Source: Fibrobacterota bacterium
GTDB taxonomy: Bacteria > Fibrobacterota > Chitinivibrionia > Chitinivibrionales > Chitinispirillaceae
NCBI GenBank assembly: GCA_023412475.1
Contig: JAEYNR010000018.1
Span: 1-17,285, forward strand
Length of the DNA: 17,285 bases
Direction of reading: 5' to 3'
This document shows, in pieces, positions 1 to 7,053 of the stretch. The first letter of the stretch is position 1. Each line of letters begins with the position of its first letter. The notes beneath the pieces were generated by a model. The model was given only the letters and a program-made list of their open reading frames with translations, was not told the origin of the DNA and did not search any database. A program made the translations under genes and the position numbers.

Positions 1-14
1 TATCGCAATCTCAT
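1..14 (-). CDS. Possible first codons of a leftward gene (partial)
   Basis: On the minus strand an ATG at 14-12 opens a frame that runs off the left edge after only four codons (M-R-L-R). It is preceded by AAAGGA (28-23), eight bases from the ATG, and farther up by a promoter-like pair at 86-57. The product cannot be judged from so little sequence. The call rests only on the ordered promoter, ribosome site and start codon. Confidence 0.33.
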
Positions 15-56
15 CAGGGGTGTCCTTTCTAAGTTTATTTTTTGTAACTATTTACT

Positions 57-86
57 AACCTAGTTTGTGGCACCCCTTTTTGTCAA
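57..86 (-). promoter_or_regulatory. Candidate sigma-70 promoter for the left-edge gene
   Basis: The minus strand reads TTGACA at 86-81, an 18-base spacer, then TAGGTT at 62-57. The -35 is perfect and the -10 matches 3 of 6. Transcription would start near 50 and reach the ATG at 14. An inverted repeat (16-25 with 69-77, AGGGGTG and CACCCCT arms, 43-base loop) lies across this region and has five T after it on the plus strand. It could instead be a weak rightward terminator. Confidence 0.35.
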
Positions 87-234
87 GTTTTTTTCAAGTT
101 TTTGTATTTTGAACAGAAACTAAATAACTCTCATGATGTTCTCTTATGCATATTTTATTGCCGGAGTAATATCTTTAACCCTTAGCCTCTTCTCCAGAAG
201 AGTTACCTGTAATCCGTAGCGTCTTCGCGAAGGA
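87..234. other. Short intergenic stretch after the histidine kinase
   Basis: No coding frame is supported here. A small hairpin, CTCTTC-TCCA-GAAGAG (187-202), and the palindrome CTTCGCGAAG (223-232) lie just downstream of the kinase stop codon in the minus-strand transcript. Neither is followed by a T-run on that strand, so neither is a convincing intrinsic terminator. Confidence 0.4.
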
Positions 235-2307
235 TTAATGTAAAAGAACACAAAAAACCGTTCCACTCCCTAATTGCGAGTCGCAGAGCAACTTACCCCC
301 CATCTGCTCTACCAGTGCCTTGCATTGATATAGCCCTATACCTATCCCTTTGTCCTTTGTAGTGGAAAAGGGTCTGAAAAGACGGTTTCGCAGGTACTCA
401 TCACTCATGCCACAACCTGTATCCTCTACCATTATAGCTGCTGAATAAGCGGAAAAAAAGTGTTCATTAATTGCAAACCTCTCAGTGAGGCAACTGAGCG
501 CATCTTGAAGAGATAATGCACAGATCGATAACTTGCCACCTTTGCCCTCCATAGATTCCAGCGAATTCACCACCAGGTTTTTAATTGTATAGTAGAGTGC
601 ATTTTCATCGATCTGGGCATAGAGGTTATCTTCTGTCTTAAGTTCAAATTTTATTTCTGGCAAAGATATCAGGCCTGTATCATCGGAAAGTTTTTTTACT
701 AATGAACTAACTTCAATTTTACTCACTTTCAAGCAGTCCCTCTTAGGAGGCATCGACAATTTGGAAACCAGATTCCCAAGATTGACAGTGCAACTGTTGA
801 GCGAAAGGAGCAGACTTTCCTGAAATTTAGGGTTGGATATGTTCTGTCTGGCATTTCTGAGCAGCAGTTTTAAAGTAGCAACCTGATTTTTTACATCATG
901 CACAATAAAAGACGCCATATGAGAGAAGGATTCGAACTGTTTCTGTTCGAGCCGCTCTCTGAGTATGCGGTGCTTAAAGAGAAAATCAGCAAAAACTGAT
1001 GTATAAGCTTCTACAAGCGCGGTATCTTCAGTGTCAAATCCGGATGCCTGGTCGCATCTGAGCGCAAGTATTGCCAGAAGAGAACCATTGCTAAATACAG
1101 AAGCCACATGGGTTACTTTCAGCCTCAACAGGTTTTCTGGCGTATCGGTCACAATCTGTCGATACAGTTCATCATTAAGCTGCAGGAGTCCGAAATAGTC
1201 TCCCTTTCTTGTAAGTGTATTAATAAACTGACAACTGCTTTTAATAACAGCAGTATCAGGCAGATCTCTTTCTTTGGGTGAAAGCAATTCAAAGTTTCCA
1301 TTCTGTTCGTTAACTAAAAACAGATATGCATGTTCTGCATTTAGTGTTCTTCGAAGATGCTCCAGGATTTCCTCTATGGTTTCTGTATAACCTTCGACAC
1401 GTCCCAGAATACGATGCAGCGAAAAAAACTGAAATCTGTAATCATGCCGGTTGGAATAAATTCTCCTGTTTACCAGTTTGGCAACCCGCCGACGCATTCG
1501 CGCAGACCCTGTCAGAATTGTACCAGCGAAAAGTGCAGACACAACCAACACCCTGAGATCAAAAGGAGTAATGGAGACCTCAAAAATCCGCAGTGCTGAA
1601 ATGGTTACACCTGCAGCAGTGAATAAAGCACCTATAATAAGCAGTGAAAAAGATGAATAAACAGCATCACGGGTAACTTTTATCCTCTCTCTAACCACCC
1701 GGTAACGCACAAAGCTCCATGGAATTGCACAAATCACGGGTAAATATAATAATGCAGCGAATCTTAGCCATGAATCCGCCATCCACCCATAAAGCAGCCA
1801 TTTCGTGGTAAAGATCAACTGATGACAAACGAATACCAGAAATCCAACAAAACTAACCCAGCCAACACGCCGCTGATAAAGCAGTGCAAAACGGTAAATA
1901 TTTTCCAGAAGATAAAGAGCATATACCAGAGCAGTAATATGCACCGCAAGAATAACAGCTGAAAGATAAGAGGTGCAAAATAGCGCATTTTGATTATGTG
2001 AATATCCAAACAGATCAGAAATTAAAGTAACCAGAATCGCAGCAACTAATAAGGCCAGAAAAAAGATGATTCCCGCAGGAAATCGTTTGGGCGAGGGTTT
2101 ATCTATCCTGTCATGTTCTCCCAGGATAACCTCGAATAAAGCCAACACCGGAGCAATATTTAAAAAATATAAGGAGAGAATAAATGGTTTATAAAGTTCA
2201 ACCCCAAAAAAGAGCACCAGAGAGGAAAAAACAACACCATTAAGAAATGTGAGAATCAGGAGAAGATTGCGCAACAAGAATATACTTTTGAAATTTAATA
2301 TTTGCAT
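235..2307 (-). CDS. Membrane sensor histidine kinase, PrsK-like
   Basis: This is a 690-residue inner-membrane histidine kinase. About the first 270 residues are a run of hydrophobic segments (seven or eight predicted by eye). Next comes a GAF-like region (about 300-450), then a dimerisation/phosphoacceptor helix FIVHDVKNQVATL with the likely phospho-histidine H470. The ATPase domain shows an N-box (NLVVNSLES, N581), a G-box (VEDTGCGM) and the late motif LFRPFSTTKDKGIGIG. The HD[VL]KN phosphoacceptor box and the GIGIG-Y lid are those of PrsK, the kinase of the XrtA/PEP-CTERM system, which also has this length and layout. No response regulator, exosortase or PEP-CTERM protein lies in the window, so the assignment is to the family, not the pathway. 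The ATG at 2307 has only a weak upstream AAGG, about 13 bases away. The gene is divergent from the lipoprotein. Confidence 0.85.
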   Translation of the reverse strand: MQILNFKSIFLLRNLLLILTFLNGVVFSSLVLFFGVELYKPFILSLYFLNIAPVLALFEVILGEHDRIDKPSPKRFPAGIIFFLALLVAAILVTLISDLFGYSHNQNALFCTSYLSAVILAVHITALVYALYLLENIYRFALLYQRRVGWVSFVGFLVFVCHQLIFTTKWLLYGWMADSWLRFAALLYLPVICAIPWSFVRYRVVRERIKVTRDAVYSSFSLLIIGALFTAAGVTISALRIFEVSITPFDLRVLVVSALFAGTILTGSARMRRRVAKLVNRRIYSNRHDYRFQFFSLHRILGRVEGYTETIEEILEHLRRTLNAEHAYLFLVNEQNGNFELLSPKERDLPDTAVIKSSCQFINTLTRKGDYFGLLQLNDELYRQIVTDTPENLLRLKVTHVASVFSNGSLLAILALRCDQASGFDTEDTALVEAYTSVFADFLFKHRILRERLEQKQFESFSHMASFIVHDVKNQVATLKLLLRNARQNISNPKFQESLLLSLNSCTVNLGNLVSKLSMPPKRDCLKVSKIEVSSLVKKLSDDTGLISLPEIKFELKTEDNLYAQIDENALYYTIKNLVVNSLESMEGKGGKLSICALSLQDALSCLTERFAINEHFFSAYSAAIMVEDTGCGMSDEYLRNRLFRPFSTTKDKGIGIGLYQCKALVEQMGGKLLCDSQLGSGTVFCVLLH

Positions 2308-2379
2308 TTTAAATTTTTAACCTTGAAATGTTTTTCAACCTGTGTAAACTATATGATCTTTCCAATACAATATATGTAA

Positions 2380-2400
2380 CTACTCAGGTAATCTGAGTAG
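2380..2400. repeat. Short perfect inverted repeat in divergent region
   Basis: CTACTCAG (2380-2387) and CTGAGTAG (2393-2400) form an 8-base inverted repeat with a 5-base loop. It lies 73 bases upstream of the histidine kinase start and could be an operator. Repeats of this size are expected by chance in a window this long, so the call is weak. The rest of 2308-2751 is AT-rich; it has a TTGACA at 2508-2513 without a well-spaced -10, and no gene that I can support. Confidence 0.3.
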
Positions 2401-2751
2401 CAAAAAATCACATAATGTTATCAAATCGGAAAAAATAGGAACTATATAATATCAAAACGATATCTAATCAGAAATAATCCCCCGCCTTCCTTAGTACCTA
2501 AATACGGTTGACATACGCTTTTTTCTTCAGGGCTTTATTCCAATTCCATCATAATATGCATTATTTCATTGTGCATTGTGTCCTGAGTTTCTGTTCTTTG
2601 TTGGGATTTGTTGCATAACAGCTTTCTTTGAACACCCAAATTTTTTTCCTGATTTCCTGGTCTTTTTTTTGCTACTAAAAAATCTGTCTATTCTAATTTA
2701 TTCAGCGCTTAAAGAAGTTCCAAAAAACCGCAAAACCAGGAGGCCAGTAAT

Positions 2752-2922
2752 ATGTGTAGAACCTTAATATCAGCGATTGTTCTCATCGGTATGTTAATGT
2801 GTGCAGGATGCAAAAAGGAGGGGCCTGCTGAGAAGGCTGGAAAAGAACTCGATGAAGCAGGTAAAAGTCTCAAAGACAGTGCAGAAAGAGCAAAAGATTC
2901 AATAGAAAAGTCAACCAAATGA
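2752..2922 (+). CDS. Small lipoprotein (56 aa) with charged helical tail
   Basis: An ATG at 2752 follows AGGAGG (2738-2743) by eight bases, a near-ideal ribosome site. The product is M-C-R-T, then a hydrophobic stretch, then a lipobox-like CAG-C with the lipidated Cys at residue 20. The mature part KKEGPAEKAGKELDEAGKSL continues to STK and is a lysine/glutamate-rich amphipathic helix. Short entericidin-like or GPAEKAGKxxDEA lipoproteins of this type are widespread in Gram-negative bacteria and usually have no known function. The lipobox is imperfect (Cys rather than Leu at -3). A strong terminator 54 bases later suggests a single-gene transcript. The gene is below common length cut-offs; the ribosome site, lipobox and terminator together make it convincing. 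Confidence 0.78.
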   Translation: MCRTLISAIVLIGMLMCAGCKKEGPAEKAGKELDEAGKSLKDSAERAKDSIEKSTK

Positions 2923-2975
2923 AAATCTATAGAAAAAAGGTGTAATTCTAAATTCGAAATAGGAAACCGAACCCA

Positions 2976-3020
2976 GGAGTAGGAAAAAGATAGATTTCGA
3001 AGTTTTTCCTCTCCTTTTTT
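2976..3020 (+). terminator. Rho-independent terminator after the small lipoprotein
   Basis: GGAG-t-AGGAAAAA (2976-2988) pairs with TTTTTCCTCTCC (3003-3014): a 12-base-pair stem with one bulged T and a 14-base loop, followed directly by six T (3015-3020). This is the expected shape and position for ending the lipoprotein transcript. Confidence 0.75.
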
Positions 3021-3368
3021 CGCACTTTCGCATTTTTCCATTTTTTAGTTTTTTCTGCCCTTCCAATGTTCTGCTCCCCAGTCTATAATAGTAGGGACAT
3101 CTTTTGAAGGAAAAAGTATATATTACCTAAAGCAGATGATTCTTATGGAGAGCGTGATAGCCATCTTTTTTGCGGGGTCTGCTACTGGTTGAGCATCTCA
3201 TTTTTGAGATTTATCCTCCCCCGATAATCTAAAGGTGCTATGTCGTTGATCATCTAAGAAATCGGCCATTTTAAGGTATCGCAATTAAACTAATCACCAT
3301 TTTAAGCGCATAAGAGCTATTTTTATAAAAAAAATGTCCTAAACGCTTGTCTCTTACGGTCTTGTTCT
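3021..3368. other. Gene-free region upstream of the Ser/Thr kinase
   Basis: I see no supported gene. A small hairpin ATCTCA-TTTT-TGAGAT lies at 3195-3210. An 18-codon frame opens at an ATG near 3136 but has no coding signature. No clear promoter or riboswitch was recognised. The region presumably holds the kinase promoter and leader. Confidence 0.4.
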
Positions 3369-4517
3369 ATGTCTGAAAAGGAAAAAACTCGTTTCGAAAG
3401 TCCTCTGGTCAAAATGATCATTCAAAGGAAACTGGTAACCAGATCTCAGTATGAACAATGCCGTGAACTCCTGAAAAAAAGTAAAAGGATAGGGCTCGAA
3501 TCCACTATCGAAGAACTATTTATTAAGCAGGGACTTCTCACAGCAGAGCAATTAAACGAGCTTTCCGAGATTCAGAAGTTAGGAGAAGGCGGAGACTTTT
3601 TTGGCGGGTATCGATTAAAAAAACTGATTGGCCAGGGCGGTATGGGCAAAGTTTATGAAGCAGCTCATGAATTTACCGGCCGTCTGGTGGCACTGAAAAT
3701 ATTGAATGCTGTTTCCTCCTGTGATGAAACCACTGTTTCCCGTTTTTTCCAGGAAATCAGGGCTTTGGCAAAATTGGTACATCCAGGGATAGTACGACTC
3801 TACGATGCAGGAAAGGCAGGCAGACGTTATTTCTTCGCCATGGAACTGGTCAACGGGATGTCTCTGGCACAGTACATAGAAGAAAAACAGAAAATCCCGG
3901 AACAAAAAGCCATACTTATCATAAGAAAAGTTGCTTCAGCTCTAAGCTATGCACATTCTATCGGAGTAGTCCACCGGGATATAAAACCGGAAAATATTCT
4001 GCTTGATGAGAATTGTTCCCCAAAAGTAACCGATTTCGGGGTTGTCATGCACCGCGATGAAGACCATCTGACATTGACTCAGGAGGGCTATATGGTGGGA
4101 TCGGTCTATTTCGCATCACCTGAACAGGTACAAGGTGAACGCGATATCGATGGTCGCTCAGATCAGTACTCCCTGGGTGCCACATTCTATTATTTATTAA
4201 CCGGCCGAATGGTTTATAATGGAGCCAATTTCCAGGAAGTCCTTACTCAACACTTGGTGGGCAGTCTCACCTCGCCCAGAAAATTTAATAAAACAGTTTC
4301 TTTTAGAACCGTGAGAATTATAAATAAAATGATGGCCAAAAATCGTGACAAACGCTATAAATCAATGGATGAATTGATTAGGGCGCTCGATATGAACTCC
4401 CATTTCCGGGAGATTCTATACATTGCATCGATGATAGCCACAGGAATACTTCTTTTTGTTGGCGGTTCTTTAATGGAGCGGATATTCCAGATTTCTTCTT
4501 TGTTGATACGACCATAG
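3369..4517 (+). CDS. Hanks-type Ser/Thr protein kinase, membrane-anchored
   Basis: The 382-residue product begins with a helical domain (about 10-72) carrying the repeated pattern 'R-x-L-V/LT-x-Q-L/Y', like the small MshEN/GspE-N-type modules often fused to bacterial signalling proteins. The kinase domain (about 81-340) is complete: glycine loop IGQGGMGKVYEA (87-98), Lys110 in VALK, Glu129 for the salt bridge, HRDIKPEN (202-209, catalytic D204), DFG (222-224) and SPE in place of APE (250-252). It should therefore be active on Ser/Thr. One membrane helix (about 349-366) follows, so the catalytic domain faces the cytoplasm. The frame ends 15 residues after that helix, but a plausible tail continues in another frame (see 4481-4850). 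There is no clear ribosome site before the ATG. Substrates are unknown; the Rnk-like gene downstream is a neighbour only. Confidence 0.88.
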   Translation: MSEKEKTRFESPLVKMIIQRKLVTRSQYEQCRELLKKSKRIGLESTIEELFIKQGLLTAEQLNELSEIQKLGEGGDFFGGYRLKKLIGQGGMGKVYEAAHEFTGRLVALKILNAVSSCDETTVSRFFQEIRALAKLVHPGIVRLYDAGKAGRRYFFAMELVNGMSLAQYIEEKQKIPEQKAILIIRKVASALSYAHSIGVVHRDIKPENILLDENCSPKVTDFGVVMHRDEDHLTLTQEGYMVGSVYFASPEQVQGERDIDGRSDQYSLGATFYYLLTGRMVYNGANFQEVLTQHLVGSLTSPRKFNKTVSFRTVRIINKMMAKNRDKRYKSMDELIRALDMNSHFREILYIASMIATGILLFVGGSLMERIFQISSLLIRP

Positions 4518-4850
4518 ATGATCTTGCAGCGGTAAGTTCAGATATCGATTCATATGACGAAGCTGAAAAAATAAAATGGATTGGAGCCTGCAGAGATGAT
4601 GATGAGCTGTTGAAACTGGTTTACGCCATATACAATGAAGGTGAATACGGATCTGATCCAGGAACTCAATGATTATGCAGTTTTCGGCAGAAAACACAAT
4701 GAATTGTTTGATGCTATCAGTTATGATTTTTCCAATTTCGAACGGGCTGCACAACTCTCACGGGAGATGAACGAGCTTCTGGCACTGGCAGTGCTTGACA
4801 TGAGCAACTCCCCTGAGAGGATCCGCCGCAATAAAAGCCTTCTTGTATAA
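4481..4850 (+). pseudogene. Out-of-frame C-terminal tail of the kinase (apparent frameshifts)
   Basis: From 4481 the frame one base before that of the kinase reads a gene-like acidic helical sequence (DIPDFFFVDTTIDDLAA, later DDDELLKLVYAIYNEGE) up to TGA at 4670-4672, with no ATG/GTG/TTG start and no ribosome site. It overlaps an ATG-started frame at 4635-4850, which is back in the kinase frame, also lacks a ribosome site, and continues in the same helical style (TDLIQELNDYAVFGRK, ending KSLLV). Read with a -1 change near 4480 and a +1 change near 4645, kinase, membrane helix and about 120 further residues would form one protein with an extracytoplasmic helical tail. Alternatives are sequencing or assembly indels, real decay, or separate small genes. 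I favour broken or mis-sequenced tail. Confidence 0.5.
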
Positions 4851-5058
4851 CCCGAAAGACAACAGACGAACTTATAGCCAAATCCCGTTTTATTTTCCGT
4901 AATGACGTGTCCCCATTTTCAAAAAAGACAAAACTTGCCACCTTGCCGATTAAAAAAAAATTAACAGCAATATGTTCAACTATTTGTGGCAAACCTGAAG
5001 GGCAGATAAATATTTTATCAGTAATAACTTCATCACTACCTATATGGAGGAATGAAAC

Positions 5059-5478
5059 ATGGCGGCTGACAAATTCATCTATGTTACAGAAAATGATATG
5101 CGCAAGCTCAAGGCACTGGTCCAATCATCTCGTGATTCCAGAAAAATAACCGAAAAAAATCTTCAAATTCTTGAAACCGAATTAAATAAAGCAAAAGTGA
5201 TGAAATCAGAAGAGATTTCTTCTGATGTGATCACAATGCATTCCGAAGTCCTTCTTTTGGATCTGGATACAGACGAAGAAACAACCTACCGGATAGTTTT
5301 CCCGGATCAGGCAGATATCGATAAGGGATATGTCTCGATTCTTGCCCCAATAGGCACAGCTCTTCTTGGATATAGCGTAGGAGATATCATTGAGTGGAGT
5401 GTACCAGCCGGAACAGCGAAATGGAAAGTTATGAAAATTTCCTATCAGCCAGAATCCGCTGGTGACTATCAGCTATAA
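5059..5478 (+). CDS. rnk: Rnk/GreA-family RNA polymerase secondary-channel protein
   Basis: The 139-residue product has a short N-terminal helical hairpin (about 10-58: YVTENDMRKLKAL, then KNLQILETELNKAK) and a C-terminal FKBP-like GreA/GreB domain (about 60-132) with DKGYVSILAPIGTALLGYSVGD and the closing VPAGTAKWKVMKI. GreA is about 158 residues with a longer coiled coil; this size and shorter hairpin fit Rnk, the 'regulator of nucleoside diphosphate kinase' group that binds RNA polymerase. Whether it has transcript-cleavage activity cannot be told; Rnk lacks it in E. coli. The start is fixed by GGAGG (5046-5050), eight bases before the ATG. The 208 bases before it hold no supported gene. 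Confidence 0.85.
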   Translation: MAADKFIYVTENDMRKLKALVQSSRDSRKITEKNLQILETELNKAKVMKSEEISSDVITMHSEVLLLDLDTDEETTYRIVFPDQADIDKGYVSILAPIGTALLGYSVGDIIEWSVPAGTAKWKVMKISYQPESAGDYQL

Positions 5479-5537
5479 CCCGGCCTCCACCATTTGCTCT
5501 CATCATCAGAGGCAGTGAGTGGTGGCCCCCTCCCGGG
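5479..5537 (+). repeat. GC-rich multi-stem hairpin after rnk
   Basis: CCCGG (5479-5483) pairs with CCGGG (5533-5537), CCACCA (5487-5492) with TGGTGG (5520-5525), and the enclosed TGC-TCT can pair with AGA-GGCA. The element is GC-rich in AT-rich surroundings and begins directly after the rnk stop codon. No T-run follows, so it is not a standard intrinsic terminator. It may be a 3'-end-stabilising structure or a dispersed palindromic repeat. Confidence 0.5.
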
Positions 5538-5614
5538 AAGACAAGTTGTAGTTTATCCTTTTACTTCTTACACATTATTTCTACTTGTAATTATTAGTAT
5601 TTCCTCATTCAGAC

Positions 5615-5698
5615 CAATCGCTATCGTTATCACTATCGATTCTTCTCTGTTTTAATTCGATATCGATATCGATATCGACCACGACAACGATGTCGATC
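5615..5698. repeat. Degenerate period-6 repeat with 22-bp perfect palindrome
   Basis: Hexamers of the form CTATCG/TCGATA run through this stretch: CAATCG, CTATCG, TTATCA, CTATCG, then after a short break TCGATA three times, followed by TCGACC, ACGACA, ACGATG and TCGATC. The core at 5657-5678 (TCGATA x3 plus TCGA) is a perfect 22-base palindrome. No coding function is evident. Confidence 0.7.
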
Positions 5699-5954
5699 AA
5701 CTGCCAGAAATCTGATCAGTAATAAGTCTGGCTGTGGTATATTACCTTGTCGCTGTGCCGCCTTTCCTGCCCACCTTCCGTGGCTCCTTCGATCTGGCTC
5801 TAGCCGCCTCAATTAGGTTTAGAGCCTTGTTTTCCTTGCAATAGAGACATGAGATATAATAGAATTAGGGTATTACCAGATAAATTTTAATTGTACCTGC
5901 CTGGTAAATAATCGGTAGAGACGAGATACAATTGTTTAAATGCAGTAGAGAAAA
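5699..5954. other. Intergenic leader with GC-rich island and inverted repeat
   Basis: GGCTCTA (5796-5802) and TAGAGCC (5820-5826) form a 7-base inverted repeat followed by TTGTTTT, a weak terminator candidate. The surrounding 5742-5830 is GC-rich and on the minus strand is open for 40 codons, ending RKVGRKGGTATR and TAA (5744-5742), without a start codon; it may be a remnant of an inserted element. TATAAT at 5855-5860 is a possible -10 for the beta-helix gene, but no good -35 lies 17 bases upstream. Confidence 0.4.
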
Positions 5955-7043
5955 ATGAAATCTATGAAAAACCCTATAATTTTTCTATCAATACTGCTGA
6001 TTGTTTTTTATTCGTCAGCAGAAAAAATTGTAGGTGGGGTTATCAGCAGTGATACGAAATGGATCCCAGATGATGGCCCCTATATAGTAGAAAAAGATCT
6101 GTTAATAACCTCATCTGCCCAACTCACCATCAATCCAGGTACAAAAGTACTTATCAGAAACCGTCCCTTACCCGATACAACAGTTTACCAGTTAAACCAC
6201 ATTGATTCTACCACCGTGTCTATCAAGGTGGAAGGAACATTGGTCTGTCTGGGAAGGAAAGATCAGCGCGTATCATTTTCACCTCTGGATTTATTGCCCG
6301 ACAAGTGTTGCTGGTACGGAATCGTTTTTCTGAATAGTGATGAGACACACAATGAATTGACAGGCACAGACATTGCAGGTGCTTACAGTGCTGTAACTGC
6401 CATTGGAAGTGATCCACAGATTCGTTTATCTGTACTTGAATATAACCATATCGGTATCTCCTGCTTTAATAAAAGCAAAGCATCCATTAACAATTGCATT
6501 ATTTCACGTAATTTTGCATCCGGTATATTTGTTTCTGAATCAAACCCTTATTTTGTCAATAATATCATAGTATTCAATCGTAATCACGGATTATTGTGTG
6601 ATGGAATTTCGAAAGTTTATCTGGAGTATAACTGTTTTTTTGCAAATCATGATGGAGATTTTCTGGAGTGTGATCCGGAATTCGGAGTGTTTGTGAAAAC
6701 AAACAAAAGGAAAGATTCTGTTGATGTTTTCAATAACATTTTCAAAGATCCGGTATTTGCCGGTTCAGTTTCTGATTCTCTGGCCACCGAAAGAGATTAT
6801 AGTCTTCCAACCCTTAAATCAAGAGTAAAAGATACCACACTGGCTCAAGTTATTTACGATGGCAAAACTTTACCTGAGTCAATATGGAAAGCAAGCCAGA
6901 CCAAATACCAACTCTCCCGCTATTCTCCATGCATTAATGCAGGCCACCCGGCAGAACGCTATAAAGATGTTGATGGTTCCAGAAATGATATGGGAATAGG
7001 CGGAGGTCCTGATTTTGTTTCCAAAAAATCAAAGAATAGATAA
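5955..7043 (+). CDS. Secreted right-handed beta-helix repeat protein
   Basis: The 362-residue product starts with a signal peptide (MKSMKNPIIFLSILLIVFYSSA, likely cleaved near residue 22). A region at about 40-75 resembles the caps of parallel beta-helix proteins (DLLITSSAQLTINPGTKVLI). Several beta-helix rungs follow (about 140-230), with the repeating pattern of 'I-x-x-N-I/C-I-x-x-N' turns seen in the Beta_helix/NosD-like families (INNCIISRNFASGIFVSES, PYFVNNIIVFNRNHGL). The C-terminal SPCINAGHPAERYKDVDGSR-NDMGIGG is the conserved end found in many exported beta-helix proteins of 'choice-of-anchor Q' type. It is probably periplasmic or extracellular. No catalytic residues of a polysaccharide lyase were recognised, so binding or structural roles are as likely as enzymatic ones. 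The ribosome site is weak (AGAGAAAA). It ends 10 bases from the convergent lipoprotein gene. Confidence 0.8.
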   Translation: MKSMKNPIIFLSILLIVFYSSAEKIVGGVISSDTKWIPDDGPYIVEKDLLITSSAQLTINPGTKVLIRNRPLPDTTVYQLNHIDSTTVSIKVEGTLVCLGRKDQRVSFSPLDLLPDKCCWYGIVFLNSDETHNELTGTDIAGAYSAVTAIGSDPQIRLSVLEYNHIGISCFNKSKASINNCIISRNFASGIFVSESNPYFVNNIIVFNRNHGLLCDGISKVYLEYNCFFANHDGDFLECDPEFGVFVKTNKRKDSVDVFNNIFKDPVFAGSVSDSLATERDYSLPTLKSRVKDTTLAQVIYDGKTLPESIWKASQTKYQLSRYSPCINAGHPAERYKDVDGSRNDMGIGGGPDFVSKKSKNR

Positions 7044-7053
7044 GGCTTGTTTA

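Noticed and set aside
66..82. TGGCAC resembling a sigma-54 -24 element near the PrsK-like gene
   Set aside because: The -12 element would need TTGC at the right spacing; the sequence there is TTTGT, and it points away from any gene in the window.
2576..2767. Rightward 63-codon frame before the small lipoprotein
   Set aside because: No ribosome site, Phe/Leu-rich low-complexity product from a T-rich leader, and it overlaps the well-supported lipoprotein start.
4907..5149. Rightward 80-codon frame overlapping rnk
   Set aside because: Runs out of frame across the rnk ribosome site and 5' end; composition is not protein-like and there is no start signal.
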